Positions 11,309-23,832 of a stretch of 64,000 nt of DNA are shown here, one piece after another. Within the stretch, counting starts at the first letter, position 1. Each line of letters opens with the position of its first letter. The stretch is from Galerina marginata (Eukaryota; Basidiomycota; Agaricomycetes; Agaricales; Galerinaceae), in assembly GCA_023014335.1 (NCBI GenBank), contig JAECYW010000006.1, positions 1,240,001-1,304,000 on the forward strand, given 5' to 3'. Both the position numbers and the translations under genes were made by a program. The notes under the pieces were generated by a model. The model did not search any database. It worked only from the letters and a program-made list of their open reading frames with translations, and was not told where the DNA came from.

Positions 11309-14300
11309 ATGGATCCGTCTCTCAATAAAACCACGCTCTTAAACGCGTTTATCAATATCGCCCGCTCAAATGATGTCGACCGGAACGCGGTTGAGTGTGG
11401 AGATGAACACTGGTCTTACGGCGAGCTCGACACCGTTTCGACAGGCCTCGCCCTCGACATGCACCAAAAGTATGGCCCCAAGCCAGTGGTCGCCATCATC
11501 AGCGAAAATCACCCCTATGTCCTCGCCACCATCCTCGCTACATGGAAGCTCGGAGGCATCGTCGCGCCCTTAGACCGTAACGTGCCTCGCGATATTATGC
11601 AACGCATGTTGCTCAACATCGGCCCCACCTGTGTTTTGATCCCCTCCACTGAACAAGGCGTTCAAGGCATCGTTCAAGGTATGCAACCTCTTGTCCACTA
11701 TTCTACTTTTTACTGAATCTCGCCTAGATGTATCCCTTTCGTGTTTCCTATTCAACCCAACAGATACCATTACCGCCCTCATGCAGAGACACCTTGACCA
11801 GTCCCCCCAACTACCCGCCCATGACTTCCCAGCTCCAACCCCAGAAGACATCGCACTATATCTCCATACCTCATCCGCTTCTTCCGTGGCCAATGTCAAG
11901 TGTGTGCCTCTTACCCATCTGAGCGTCCTTGCCGGTTCCCAGTCCCGCCTCGCCTGGTGGAAGCGCGTCTGGCCCCAGCAAGACTTTGAGCATCTGCGCA
12001 CACTCGGGTGGTCTCCATGGTCCCATGTTATCGGCCTCTCGCACGATCTCGGCGCCGCAATGATCTTAACTGCGGGGTGCTACATTTTCGCTATGCTGCC
12101 TTCAGCGTACGGAACCCCGTCCGGAAATAAGACATCACGGTACCTCGACGTGTGCGGTCAGTTATTGGAGACGGCTATAGCCAAGAAACCTACTGCCTTC
12201 GCTGGCGTTCCTTGGGTCCTTGAAGGATTCATGAGGACTTTCAAGCAGGAGCTAGATCCCGAACGCAAGAAATCTATCCACGATGCTATCAAGATGCTGA
12301 AGATTTTTGGTTCCGGAGGTGCTGCCACCAGCACTGAATGTGTCGAGTGGGCCAATAGCCTCGAGATTCCTCTTGTTCTTGATATTGGCATGACGGAGCT
12401 TGGAGGTATTTTTTCATCCTTTCCTCCTAATTCGCTCGCATTTAACGTTTTGCATTAACAGGACCTTTGTTCCACTCAACCGCTGGTGGCCTTGAAGGCT
12501 GGTCTAGCAAGGATTGCCTTCTTTCTGATGCCACTTTGAAGCTCGTCAATGACGGTGGGGAGACTGTCACCTCTGGTACGTTTCAGATGGTCTCAATTGA
12601 CATCGCCTAATAATAATTTTACTTCAGAGGGAGAACTTGTCATCAGAAGTCACTTCATCACGAAAGGGTATCTTCAGTATGACAACTCTGCGTTTACTGT
12701 CGAGGACGATGGCACTGTATCATTCCGCACTGGAGATGTTTATGGCTACGTTGCCGATCAACGTATGGTCTGGAGAGGTCGAAAAGATGACTATATCCAG
12801 GTCTGTCCCCCACTTTATCGCTGATATCTTAGAATCTTATGTTGTTATCTAGATGTCATCTGGAGAAAACCTCGACCCTCGCGAGGTCGAGGCCATTTTG
12901 GATAAATGCTCTGGCATCGCTCGGTCTTGTGTTGTCGGAAACAATTTCTTGAAAACATCGTCCCAAGTCGTTTGCGCCATCATTGAACTCGCCAAAGGTT
13001 CCTCCGCATCCCCAGAGTCTCGTCTTCCCGAGATTACTCGGGCCATTTCTGTCGCGAATCGCGGCCTCGCTCCTCCCTTGCGCATCTCCTGGTCCCGAGT
13101 TTTGGTCTTGAAAGAAGGCCAGGAGGTCCCTGTCACTACGAAAGGCGCTATTTTCCGCAAGAAGTTGGAAGCTCTATTTGGGGAACAGTTATCTGCCCTT
13201 TTGAGTCGTTCTGAAGAAGGACTTGCACCTCAAACTCATATGAAGGCCGCTCCTTCTTCAAGCCGAGCACACGGAAAGACAAAGGACCAAATCGCAACGA
13301 TCGTCTCTAACATTGTCTTCGAGACTCTGAAGATCTCTGAGGAGACCTTGGATAACAATGCTCAAGCTACCTTTGCCGAGGCACGTATTCCTGCTTTGAT
13401 CTTTCGTTTCTTCTCTTACTTACATTTCCTTCCTCAGCTCGGAATGGATTCAGCCATGTCGACCTTGATTGTCAACAAGCTCAATCGTCAACTCGACCTC
13501 CATCTCCCTCTGAACACCTGCCACACCCACGTAGATTTGGTGTCTCTGACGAACGCTATTCTTTCTGATCTCGGTATGGATGGCGCTAGCTCTAAAGTCC
13601 GCCCTTCCACGAGAGTTGCTCCTCTTTCTCGGGAAAAAGAAGACATCGTCATCGTTGGCCAGTCCGTCCGCTTGCCTGGCGACATCAACAACGCGGAGAG
13701 CTTTTGGAAGGCGCTCATCGACCAGCGCGACGATCTCATGACCCCTGTTCCTCCTAACCGATGGGACCATGCTAGCTTTTACCGAGCACAAGATTCAAAA
13801 GAACCTCCTGCTCCTTGCGACATCACCCTCGACCGAGCCGGATTTATTGAAATCGAGGGCTTCGATCATTCGTTCTTCGGAGTCTCGTCTGCGGAAGCCT
13901 TCCACGTTGCCCCCAACATCCGTTTTTCTCTGGAATCCGCTTTTGAGGCATTGGAAAATGCCAATATCCCTCCTTCCAAGATTAAAGGAAGCAATATGGG
14001 TGTCTTCGTTGCTACTTGTTTCGATGAAGGCTATATCGAACTTTTGCACGCAGACAAGGGATGGGGCGGTAAGCACGTTTCTAAGGCTTCTTTTGACCGC
14101 GAATTCATTTTTCCTCCGCCTTTAGCGTACACAAGGTTTTACGGAACAGGTGTCGCTACCAGTACCGCCTGTGGACGCATCAGCTAGTCAGAATTTTTTT
14201 CTTTTATGTTGCTGGCGTTTCTCAACATGTTTTATTTTGCCTTGTAGCTTGCTTGATATTCATGGCCCTTCTTTGACCATCGATACTGCTTGCAGTTCGG

Positions 14301-17300
14301 GTTTGATCGCCTTCGATCAAGGTATGTTCTGTTTATATATCCCTACTACTTGCCAGATCTCATTTTCCAAGCTGTTCAATATTTGCAGTCAGGCGAAGGC
14401 GAGGCTGCTATTGTCTGTGGGGCCAATACCCATGCCTGGTTCGTTTCTATTCCCAGTCCTTCTGGGTTCTTGTATTCTAAATCACTTCAAGGCCTGGAAC
14501 GCTAGGGTTCTTGTCTGCCCAAAAAATGACCTCAAGCAACTCTCGCTGTGCGACATTCACAAACGTGGCTGATGGGTAATATTCCACTTATATTAGTCAT
14601 TTCTCTTGGTTGACCTCCGACCCAGATATGTCCCAACCGAGGCTGCTGCCGGCGTCGTTCTAAAGACGAAAAGTGCTGCTCTGAGGGACGGGGACAGGAT
14701 CCTCGGCGTGGTCAGGTCTACTGACGTCAAGCATGATGGCCGGTCTCAAGGCCTCGTCGCTCCCAATGTGAAGGCGCAGATCGCCATGCAGATCTCACTT
14801 CTTGAAAAGGCTGGATTATCACCCTCTCAGATTGAGTATGTTGCATTTCCTGTGTCGAATCTGAATGTATACTTATTACGTGTGCAGCTTCATAGAAGCT
14901 CATGGAACTGGCAAGTTTTCTTGTTTATGGTGATGTCTAGCAAACTAACTTGAATTTTAGGTACTTCTTTGGGTGATCTTATTGAGATTCAAGGCATCAA
15001 CGAAGTTTTCGAGTCATCTCATGCACCGGATCGTCCCTTGGTTGTTGGGGCTGGCAAGTCTTGTGTCGGCCACGCCGAGCTGGTCGCTGGGTTGATCGGT
15101 GTTCTCAAAACCCTTGGCACTTTTGCTGATGGAACGGTTCCCGGTCTCGTCCAACTCACTTCAGAGAATATGAATCCTTCTCTTGATTGCGGAGTAGTCC
15201 CTATACATATTCCTGTGGAAACGGTAACACTGAAGACAGAAAATTCTCTGCCTTTGCGTGGGCTTATTCTGTATGTCGCATTTCAATTCCGATGCCTTCC
15301 ATTTTTTAATTTTCTGCAGTTCAAATGGGTTTGCGGGATCCATTGCCGGAGCAATTTTGGAAGCACCAACTGAAGATATGAAACTTCGCGCAACTCCTGG
15401 GATCCCTGAATCAATTCCTATGATATTCGTTGTCAGCGGCAAGAGTCAAGACGCCCTCACTCAATATCTCGAAAACTATCTCGATTTCTGCCTGAATGCG
15501 CCTGCTTCTCTCTTCCACGCTGTTTGTTACACAACTTGTGTTGGTCGCGAGCACTATCGTTACCGATTCGCGTGCATTGCCAACAACATGCAAGACTTGA
15601 TAGCCCGCATCGAGGATCGCTTACAGAATCCCTCATCTGCATCAGGAGGAAATGCTCGTCGCATTCTTTTGGGATTCCCTGGTCAAGGATCTCAATACCA
15701 AGGCATGGGTCGTTCTCTCGCCAACCAGTACTCCGGGTTCCGAGCTATCGTCGCGGACGCCGCGAACAAAGCATCTGCCTTGACAGGTTACCCTATCCTG
15801 CCTTACCTGGTCGAGGAATCAGCACCAGGCCCTCTTACGATAGATCACAGCGAGGTTGCTCAAGTTTGCATCTTCATTTTCCAATACGCCATGGCTACCT
15901 GGCTGGAAAGTATTGGCATTCACTCTCATGCAGTTATGGGCCACAGTCTGGGCGAGATTGCGGCAGCAGGTAATTCAAGCTATTATTTGTTGAGGCCGTG
16001 TTTCTGACTTGCTTTCAGTCATCGCTCGGGCATTCAGCTTCGAGGTTGGTTTACAGTTCGTGGTCGTCAGAGCGAAGCTCCTCCGTGCAGATGCTGCCAA
16101 TCCAGGTGGGATGGTTGCTGTTGCCGCATCAGAAGAACGTATCGCTCGCTACATAGAAAACCTGGGCCTCAAAGATCGTATTGCTATAGCTGTTTACAAT
16201 GGTCCGGACGCCCATGTCGTCTCAGGCGAGCTGAAGGCGGTCGAGAAGCTTATGGCTACGGTTAAACGTGATGGATTGCGAGCTACTAAATTGAACATCG
16301 ACCAAGGTTAGCTCATCTTCACGATATGTGGATTTCACCTTATCTTTTTATAAGGTTTCCATAGCCCTTCCATTGCTCCTGCCCTCCCTGCTCTTAGAGC
16401 CTGGCTCGACGAGCACGCCGAGGCTGTCAATGGTCTTGAGAAGCCGTTCTTCTCCACCCTTCGTGGGAAAGAAATCCCTAAACACGAGCGGCTTGATACT
16501 CAATACTGGGTATGATCATTTCCCATTATGTACCTCTGGTAGGCACTGATGCTTGGTTAGGTGGATCATGCGCAGAGCTCCGTGAAATTCGTCCAGACCG
16601 CAAGAGCGGCACATAAAGCATCCTCAATCGACGCCATCGTGGATGTCGGTCCCCAACCTACCGTTTGGTCCAACATGCAGACGCCAGAGTTTGCCGGAAA
16701 GTCGCGGCTGGCCTTCACAGGAAAGCGGGGTAAAGACCAAATCGTCGCTATGCTCGCTGCACTGTCATCCCTATTCGAGAAGGGTTTTACTGTCGACTTT
16801 GAGGCCCTCTTCAAGCAGATGCCATACAAGTTCATAATGACCGATGTCCCAACGTACCCCTTCCAACGCCTTCATAACTATCCCTCTTATAGAGCATCAC
16901 GTAATTCCGTCCACCATCATCAAACCGAATCCAAAGTCCGAGTTGTGTCTTCCCAACCGATATTTGTTGTCAATCAAGCCCTTTGTGACTTCCTGGACCT
17001 TCACCGAATCGAAGGCCGTCGTGTCCTTCCTGGAGCCGCAATGGTCGATTTCTTCGCGCGTTCGGCCAGTTCCAAGGCTGTCAAGAACATCAGATTCCAC
17101 ACACCTTTGATTTTGGAGACGCCCGAGACTCAAGTTCGTTCTGATATAGATGAAAACGGCGCATACAAACTAATTCAGGAGGACCCCGAGAATACGCCAA
17201 TCTGTTCCGGTCTAATCGCAGAGAAATCTACTGGACACGCCCCCAAGAAACTGGAGAAAGAGCCTGAAGTGATCCCTTTGCAAATGATGTCCAAGGCTCA

Positions 17301-19658
17301 AGTTTACGAATGTTTCAAAAATGTTCGATTTGGAGAACCCTTCCGCACTGTGCAGGAAATCAGGATCTGGGCAGACCACGCGGATGGCGATATCAGGGTG
17401 GATGCAACTGAAAACCTGGCGCACGACCGCATCAGAAAACTGGACGCCTGCCTGCATATGTTTGGAGCCATTTCTTCTCGAGTCGCTCCCAAGATGGACG
17501 ATACCGCCGGTGCTTACCTTCCTGCCTCTTTGGAAGACTTCACCCTTCACACAGACGATATTCCTTACAATTTTACTTGCCGGTACCATCTTCCTCTGGA
17601 AGTTGGTCGAAACGCCCGTCTTCTGACCGCTTCATTCGAGGTCTTTTCGGATTCCGGTGCCCTGCTTGTCTCATGCAAGAGGTATTCAGTCGCCTGGGTG
17701 CCCAATGGCGTGGTCCACAAGGAGCAAAAACAGGAAGCAGAACCGGAAAACTGGATCCGAAATGGCTGGACCACCCAAGACCTTCCTCCCAAAGACGCTT
17801 CTGTTCATCGTTTCGACGAATTATTGTACTTGGGCAACGGCAGCGATTCTCGCGTTTTGGCAGCCCTTTCCTCATCAGCAAAGGATACAATATCTTTTGA
17901 ACTCTCCCATCTGCCCCGTGATGACGTCGTACATAAGAACCAAAAGGTCAAATCCGTCGCGCGACTAGATGCTCTTCCATCAGCACTCCGAGGCAAAGAT
18001 ATGCTAGTTGTGTTGGATCTCACAAAGTCCACCAGTGCTCCGGGATCAGAAGGATTCACAGCCCTTTCCCATCAAGTCCTCGCGTTCTTGAAGCTTTTGG
18101 TCACCCACAAGCTGCGCATTACAAACTTTTTGGCTGTAACGTCTTCTTCGGCTCCTGTGGACTTATATAAAGAAGGCCTTGATCTCTTTTCCGACTCCAA
18201 GGCATCGCCTCTTAGCCTTATTGGTGCAGTGGCTCAAGGCATGGTTCGTGTCTTCCGACGGGAGAGCGGTCTCGACTTTGCCGTTTGGTGCCTCGATCTT
18301 CAGAACGTCGACATATTTGACGCACCCAAATTGCAAAGCATTCTTTCCGACGAAATCCAGGCGCGGTATAGGTCTGCGTTCACCGATACCTTTGTCAGTT
18401 ATCGCGAGAACGCCTCCAATCATACCCTTTCGCGCCTCGTTCCTACTCTCGAACGGATCACCCAAGTGCCTTCAATGTCGCCTTCCGGAACGACAATTAT
18501 TGTGGGAATGGGATCTATCGGAACTGCGTTAGCTGTTGCTCTGATCGAATCTGGCTGCAGCACCGTCGTCTTTTTCGGCAGAAGGTCGGAATCAAATATA
18601 CAGGTAGGTTTTGTCGAAGCTGGAACCTTTCAATCGTTGTCTAATTATGTTTCTTAGGTTCTAAAGGAGTTGTCAGACCTTCCGGAGAAGGCGAGGCGTC
18701 AGTGTCTCTACCGACAGGTGGACGTCTGTGATATGGAATCGCTAAAGAACGCCTTGGCCGATATCAATCACGTCCATGGTGGAATAAAGAACATCGTCCA
18801 TACTGCGGCTGTCGTCAACGATTCCACTATCAAATCCACCAACCCCACTGCCTTTAGCGATGTACTTCGCCCCAAAGTTATTGGATCATGGAATCTCCAC
18901 ATTGCCAGTCAGGAACTAAAGCTCGCCTTGGACTCCTTCGTTCTTTTCAGCAGTACCAAGTAAGTCCAAGATCTCCTGTCCTTTGCGCTCATTCTCAGCA
19001 ATCTATTATAGCGTCATTGTTGGAAATCCTGGGCAAGTAGCTTACGTCGCTGCCAACTCGTTTATGGACTCGCTGGCCACCTACCGCCACAACTCCGGAG
19101 TGCCGGGAACCTCTTTGCAGTTGGGTGCATGGGAATCCAAGTTGATCGGTAACATCGATATGAATAACAGCTTCGCACTCCTCATGAAGAACGATGAAGG
19201 CCTTCCCTTGATCATGAAGGCCATGATGCTTCCCATTCCCCTGCAGATAATCGCCTGCATGGATTCAACGAAACTCGCTGCTACACCCGCCTACGCTAAA
19301 GACCCGTTCTTTGCGCCTCTTCTTCCCTCCAAGGCGCAGTCCAACAAAGCGAAGATTAGCACCGACGAAGTCAAGACAATTGTCGTCAAGGTTTTGCGCA
19401 TTGCTTTAGAGCTCCAAGCCAGCGAGAATCTTGGTATGCAGATTTTTGCTGTTGTTTTCTTTTTTGCCTCGTGCTAACCGAACTTCAGACCTCGCGGAAC
19501 CATTGACTGCCTGCGGAGCAGATTCAATTACCTTTGCTCAATTCAAGGGCCAGGTTCTGAAAGAGTTGGGGGTCGATGTTCCGATGGTGTACTTGTCGGA
19601 TGCATACTCCATCGGCGACATGGTCAACAACATTCTCGAGTGCTATAGCGCCATCTAG
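11309..19658 (+). CDS. Acyl-adenylating reducing polyketide synthase B (complete)
   Basis: Twenty exons totalling 7,353 bp in frame give 2,450 residues: 11309-11678, 11728-12405, 12462-12575, 12628-12800, 12853-13380, 13438-14068, 14126-14186, 14248-14321, 14372-14438, 14492-14575, 14626-14835, 14888-14910, 14961-15270, 15320-15969, 16019-16306, 16355-16509, 16561-18603, 18658-18959, 19012-19433, 19489-19658. Domains: adenylation 1-575 (GMTE, RTGD, WRGRKDD, Lys in TTKG near 543), ACP1 (Ser626), KS from about 690 (Cys867, His1002, His1042), AT from about 1214 (GHSLG, Ser1317), DH (His1620), KR about 2105-2330 (GMGSIG, Tyr2265), ACP2 (Ser2407). No ER, methyltransferase or thioesterase. The adenylation P-loop region reads TSSASSVANVK, lacking the usual glycines. 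Introns at 13381 and 14911 start with GC. The domain order implies starter acid activation, loading on ACP1, then extension with ketoreduction and dehydration. Release must be by hydrolysis, lactonisation or a partner enzyme. Confidence 0.95.
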
Positions 19659-19918
19659 CCCACCAGTTCCTTTCTCTCGTCGCTGTCGCGTAGCTCCTTA
19701 TATTTGTAACCTGTATATTTCATTTTATCTTATTGCTCCCAACCTCCGTGGACTCGTTATCGTTAAGCCTTCAAAAAATCCGACGGAGTTGCCATTACAG
19801 CACTGCAAACAATACATTCAAATATCTCTGGAAGTAACATCACATTAATAATACATTTCTTTTCGGAATTCAATTGACTTCGCTCGTAAGTCTGTCATCC
19901 AAATTATTTCCCTGCTAC
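19659..19918. other. Tail-to-tail spacer between PKS B and phospholipase D
   Basis: A 260-bp AT-rich stretch between convergent genes. It must carry both sets of 3' end signals; an AATAAT run sits near 19846. I see nothing else in it. Confidence 0.5.
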
Positions 19919-22900
19919 TTAAATGTAAATTGGAAGAGTTGGATTGAGAACAGTCCACTCAGGTCCTGTCACGAGTGTTGTGTCGTCGATGAGGAAGTCC
20001 TGTGACGAAATGGATGTAAGATATTGAAATCGGCAGGATGGAAAGAGTAAAACTGACGAGAGGACATTCAACTAAAGAACCTCTAACTTGATTCAAACGA
20101 GTCTTGACACGATCCAGTGGAATATCAGAAACGACGTGCCCAGTCTTGACCTTTGGGCGGTAGTTCTACAAATATAAGGGGTTAGAAAAGAGGCTCATCG
20201 ATTAGCGTATGTGAGCATACCTCGTATGCGTCCCAGTTTCGGACAAGGTTGGTAGGGACTGGACGAAAGATCTCGGTGAAGATCTCTCGATTCTTCTTTG
20301 CGGTTCCTGTCCAAAGAACATCTGTATCGTCTCCCAGTGGGTCGGCCACCAGACGATCTTCCTGAGTGCGCGTCTCATCCTTATTCGGGTAAGGAGCGGG
20401 ACGCATGAAAGAGGTAACCTCAGGGTCACGGCTCGAGCATTGTTGTGGAGGGATGAGACCGAGATGTTCTGATTAACAAGCGGAATAAGGATGACGATAA
20501 ACCGGGATTGCTGAGAAACGCCGACCTTTGTAAAGCTGACGTCGCAAAGTAGCAGCGAAACGAGAAGCTTGATATGGACGACCATCCATAGTAGAATCAA
20601 TCATGTCATCATCCTCAATGACGAGGGCGATCTCAGAGTCACCATCACCCTGGTTTTTCGATTAGTTAGTGTACAGAAGAAATCAGACATTTCTCACCTT
20701 CTGACTACGGTCGTTCAGGTTGGCCGATCCCATCTATATAGCAGAAATTTTTAGGAAAATAACCTGCAAGTTATGATAATAAAACGTACGATGACGCGTC
20801 GATCATCGACGATCATCAACTTGGAGTGGATATAAAGCAACTCGGAAACATAGCTGGACAAAAAGAATCAATCCAGAAAGTTTGACGACACTCAAGCGAG
20901 AACGTACGCGTTAAGCTCCTCTTCTTCAGAGCCGAGCCACTCCTCATCGAACAAGGATGTCTTGTCTGCAAGCATATGCTGCGAAACCGTGTCCGCAACT
21001 GGCTCGTCTGAGCGGAGATTGCTGGCTCCATTCTGAAACCTTTCGACGACCTCGCGAGCAGCATTATCGTCCACCGGAATTGGAACCTTCTCGGTAGTTT
21101 GAGCTTTACTCTTGTCGGCTGGCACTAAGCTTTCCTCCTGCGGAATGACAAGAATTATTTCCTTCTGAGTAGTGAGTTCGTCGCCAGCAACCCATTGCCG
21201 TGACAAGGCCACTTGAGCTTCGTGGAATTTGACGCCGGAGTTGTCTTCCATCTGCCTGATGAAGCCTATGCCAGTCACAACATTGTTAACAAATAATTCA
21301 GACAATAAGCGAACAAGACAGCTTGCCTTTAGGAGCATTAATTCTATCATAAGAACGAAGGTGATAGAACCGAAGGTAATCCATACTATCATCACAGCCT
21401 GGATGAAGATTTAAACTATCTTATGGTTTCGAAATGCTTACGGGTCAAATCCAGCCTTCCTGACTTCTTCATATATGCTGCTTCCACCTCTGTTGATCGT
21501 TCGGTACTGCGCGGCCAAAATAGTCTTGATCGAGCCTTCCGTCTTCACATCTCCGGAGAATCCAGGAACCTCGGGAATAGTAACCACAACCTTCACAAAC
21601 GACAGTTGGATCAGTCGAATCACCAGCATGTTCTTAGACGACAATTACCTTGAATTTCGTCCCTTCTTTGCCAGCACGAACAATGCGCTCTACGAGTGCC
21701 GCAGCAATCTGGTTGACGACAGAACCTCCTGGCTTCGTCGCAGAGATGCTGGAATCAATGTAAATAAAAACGTTTTCCGGAGTTGCTGCCGAAAAGGAGA
21801 TGCTCACAAGAATTGATTCTCTTTCAGTGCATTAAATATGAGAATCTGTTGCTCCAAAATCCCAGTAAGAGCTGACTCACCAATGTAAATGTAATGCTTG
21901 GACTCTCTGATTAGCTGGATGTCTATACAAAACAATTAACATAAACAACGACGCAAAACAAATAGAAAATCTTACAGGCATCTTGGATACTGTGTTCGGT
22001 CAAGACGCCATGGGACCAATCCGATACACTGCGGACGACCTGGATCCTTGTCGACCCTCGTTGCTGCGACCTTCCGTAGCTACGTTCTTGTCGCTGGGGC
22101 TCTGCCTCGGCCCCAGGACCGTGCCAGCGCTGTTTGTACTTGCGTCCCATTGCGCGCCATTTCTCAAGGTGAGGGTGTCCTATCGTCCATCGTAGAAAAG
22201 CTCATCAGTGGTGGTAAAATTGGGGAGGACGACGGTCTTACGGGCAATAGCTTCGTTTGGAGCGTACGGGTCTGGATCGTGCGGGAAGGCAAGCCAGACA
22301 ATATTACTAATGTTGAGAAATGAGGAAGGCTCTGTATCCGGAATGGAGGCAACATACTCTTTATCTTTATACTGGTCCGATAATAAATAAGTCTTAAGAG
22401 CCGATCATCAAGTGAAGGAGAAAATACCTTGCGCTTTTTAATTTCATTCCAACGTTCAACAAAGTGTTGAGCGATATCCAACACAGCTGGGCCTTCAAAG
22501 GTCATATGAACCTTTAAAAAGTTGTCAGGCAGCTATTTAAATATAAGAAAAAAAACGAACGTCATGCCAGGGCATCCGCGCATTGTCCTGAATAGAAAGC
22601 GTGTTGCTGACATAGTCATACACGTCCTTAAAATCCAGGATACGAGCATTATTATAATCTTGACCAGGGAAAAGCGTCTTTGAGAAATCAGTGGGATGGA
22701 CATCAGCAAGAGGATGAGTGTGGGTGTCCCAACGTCCGAAACACAAGTCAAGCCCGCCAATTGCGGCATATTGGTTGTCAACGACGACCACCTGGATATA
22801 TGTCAGAACAAAACGTTCAAGCCCCAAATCGTTTGATTACCTTCTCATGATGAGACCAAAACTGAATGCTATCTAAAACAACAGTTAAAAAATGCAAATC

Positions 22901-23832
22901 GTTAGGTGATATGAATAGTACCTTTCGCCCCGATGTGGTCAGGATGACGCATGCATGTGATGTTAGGATGGAGTGCCTCCAATTTAGCCTACAAACTCTC
23001 TTCAATATCGAGTAGACAGGTCTGCAAGGTTTGCGGACAACGAACTTTCGTATGTTTAGAACTCATGGACATGGTTTGAGTGACCTAAAACACAAGGATT
23101 AAGGCCATTTTGTAATTGGGACGACGGAGTGATTCTTTTGCCAACCTCCTTGTAGACGATGACGTGAATCTTGACCCCTTGCTCAGCCTTTTTCTGCAGA
23201 AGTCGATCAAGACGCCATTCAGGAAAATAGGCTGGTGGACGACGAAGGTAGAGTTCGGGGGTGAGCCACCAATCCTTTGTATACGAAGTTCATGAAGGAT
23301 CGCGGGTCATGCATTCGAGAGACCATACCAAAATGAAGATGGCCTCCGTAGCTTTATCAATCATTTCCGAGAGCGCCCACATATAATCATGACCATCAAC
23401 GTGCCTTTGAATTGACTGTCGAGACTCCAAATCATACCATCGATTATATATCGACTCACCACTTCGCTGTGTGACCAGACCGTTCAGCTGCAAAACTCTC
23501 AAATCGGTGTCCCTTCCGTATCTCAGCCCTCAAGTTGTCTTCAGCGATCTCGTTCGGATCATCGTGTCGACCTTGAAAGGCTCATAAGTGAGATAATTTT
23601 GTCTAATAATCCAAGACATGATTCCATACGATTAGGGTTCCAAATTCCTGCATGCATCGCATCGTAAGGGTCTTGTCCACTCAAATGAGAAGGAAAGCAT
23701 ACCGATAACCTCCGCACGAGCGTGGCCAACGACTTTGTTGAAGAGATCCATTGCCTGAGTCGTTTGTTGAACTTCAGGGAGGTTCCTCACTGCGTTCAGT
23801 CCAGCTTCAAGCTTGCCCTTCAAGAATGACAT
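19919..23832 (-). CDS. Phospholipase D (two HKD motifs)
   Basis: Phosphatidylcholine-hydrolysing PLD of the fungal Spo14/plant-like type, making phosphatidic acid at membranes. Reading right to left from the ATG at 23832: a short N-terminus (exon 23703-23832), then the first catalytic motif HHEKVVVVD followed by GGLDLCFGRWD (about 22850-22730, split by an intron), an ENQFF motif ahead of the middle domain, and the second motif IHSKLMIVDDRRVIMGSAN (about 20840-20730). Both HxKxxxxD motifs are complete, and the IENQFF and GSANLNDRS blocks typical of PLD are present. Many introns of about 50-60 bp. Ends at the TAA at 19919-19921. There is no sign of PX or PH domains in the first exon, so it is shorter than Spo14. 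It converges with PKS B but has no evident link to it. Confidence 0.9.

Noticed and set aside
13381..13437. Nineteen extra residues in ACP1 of PKS B, since this stretch has no stop and is a multiple of three
   Set aside because: PKS A has an intron at exactly this position, the stretch has intron-like composition and a CTCAG end, and it would separate TFAE from LGMDS in the ACP. A GC-AG intron is more likely.
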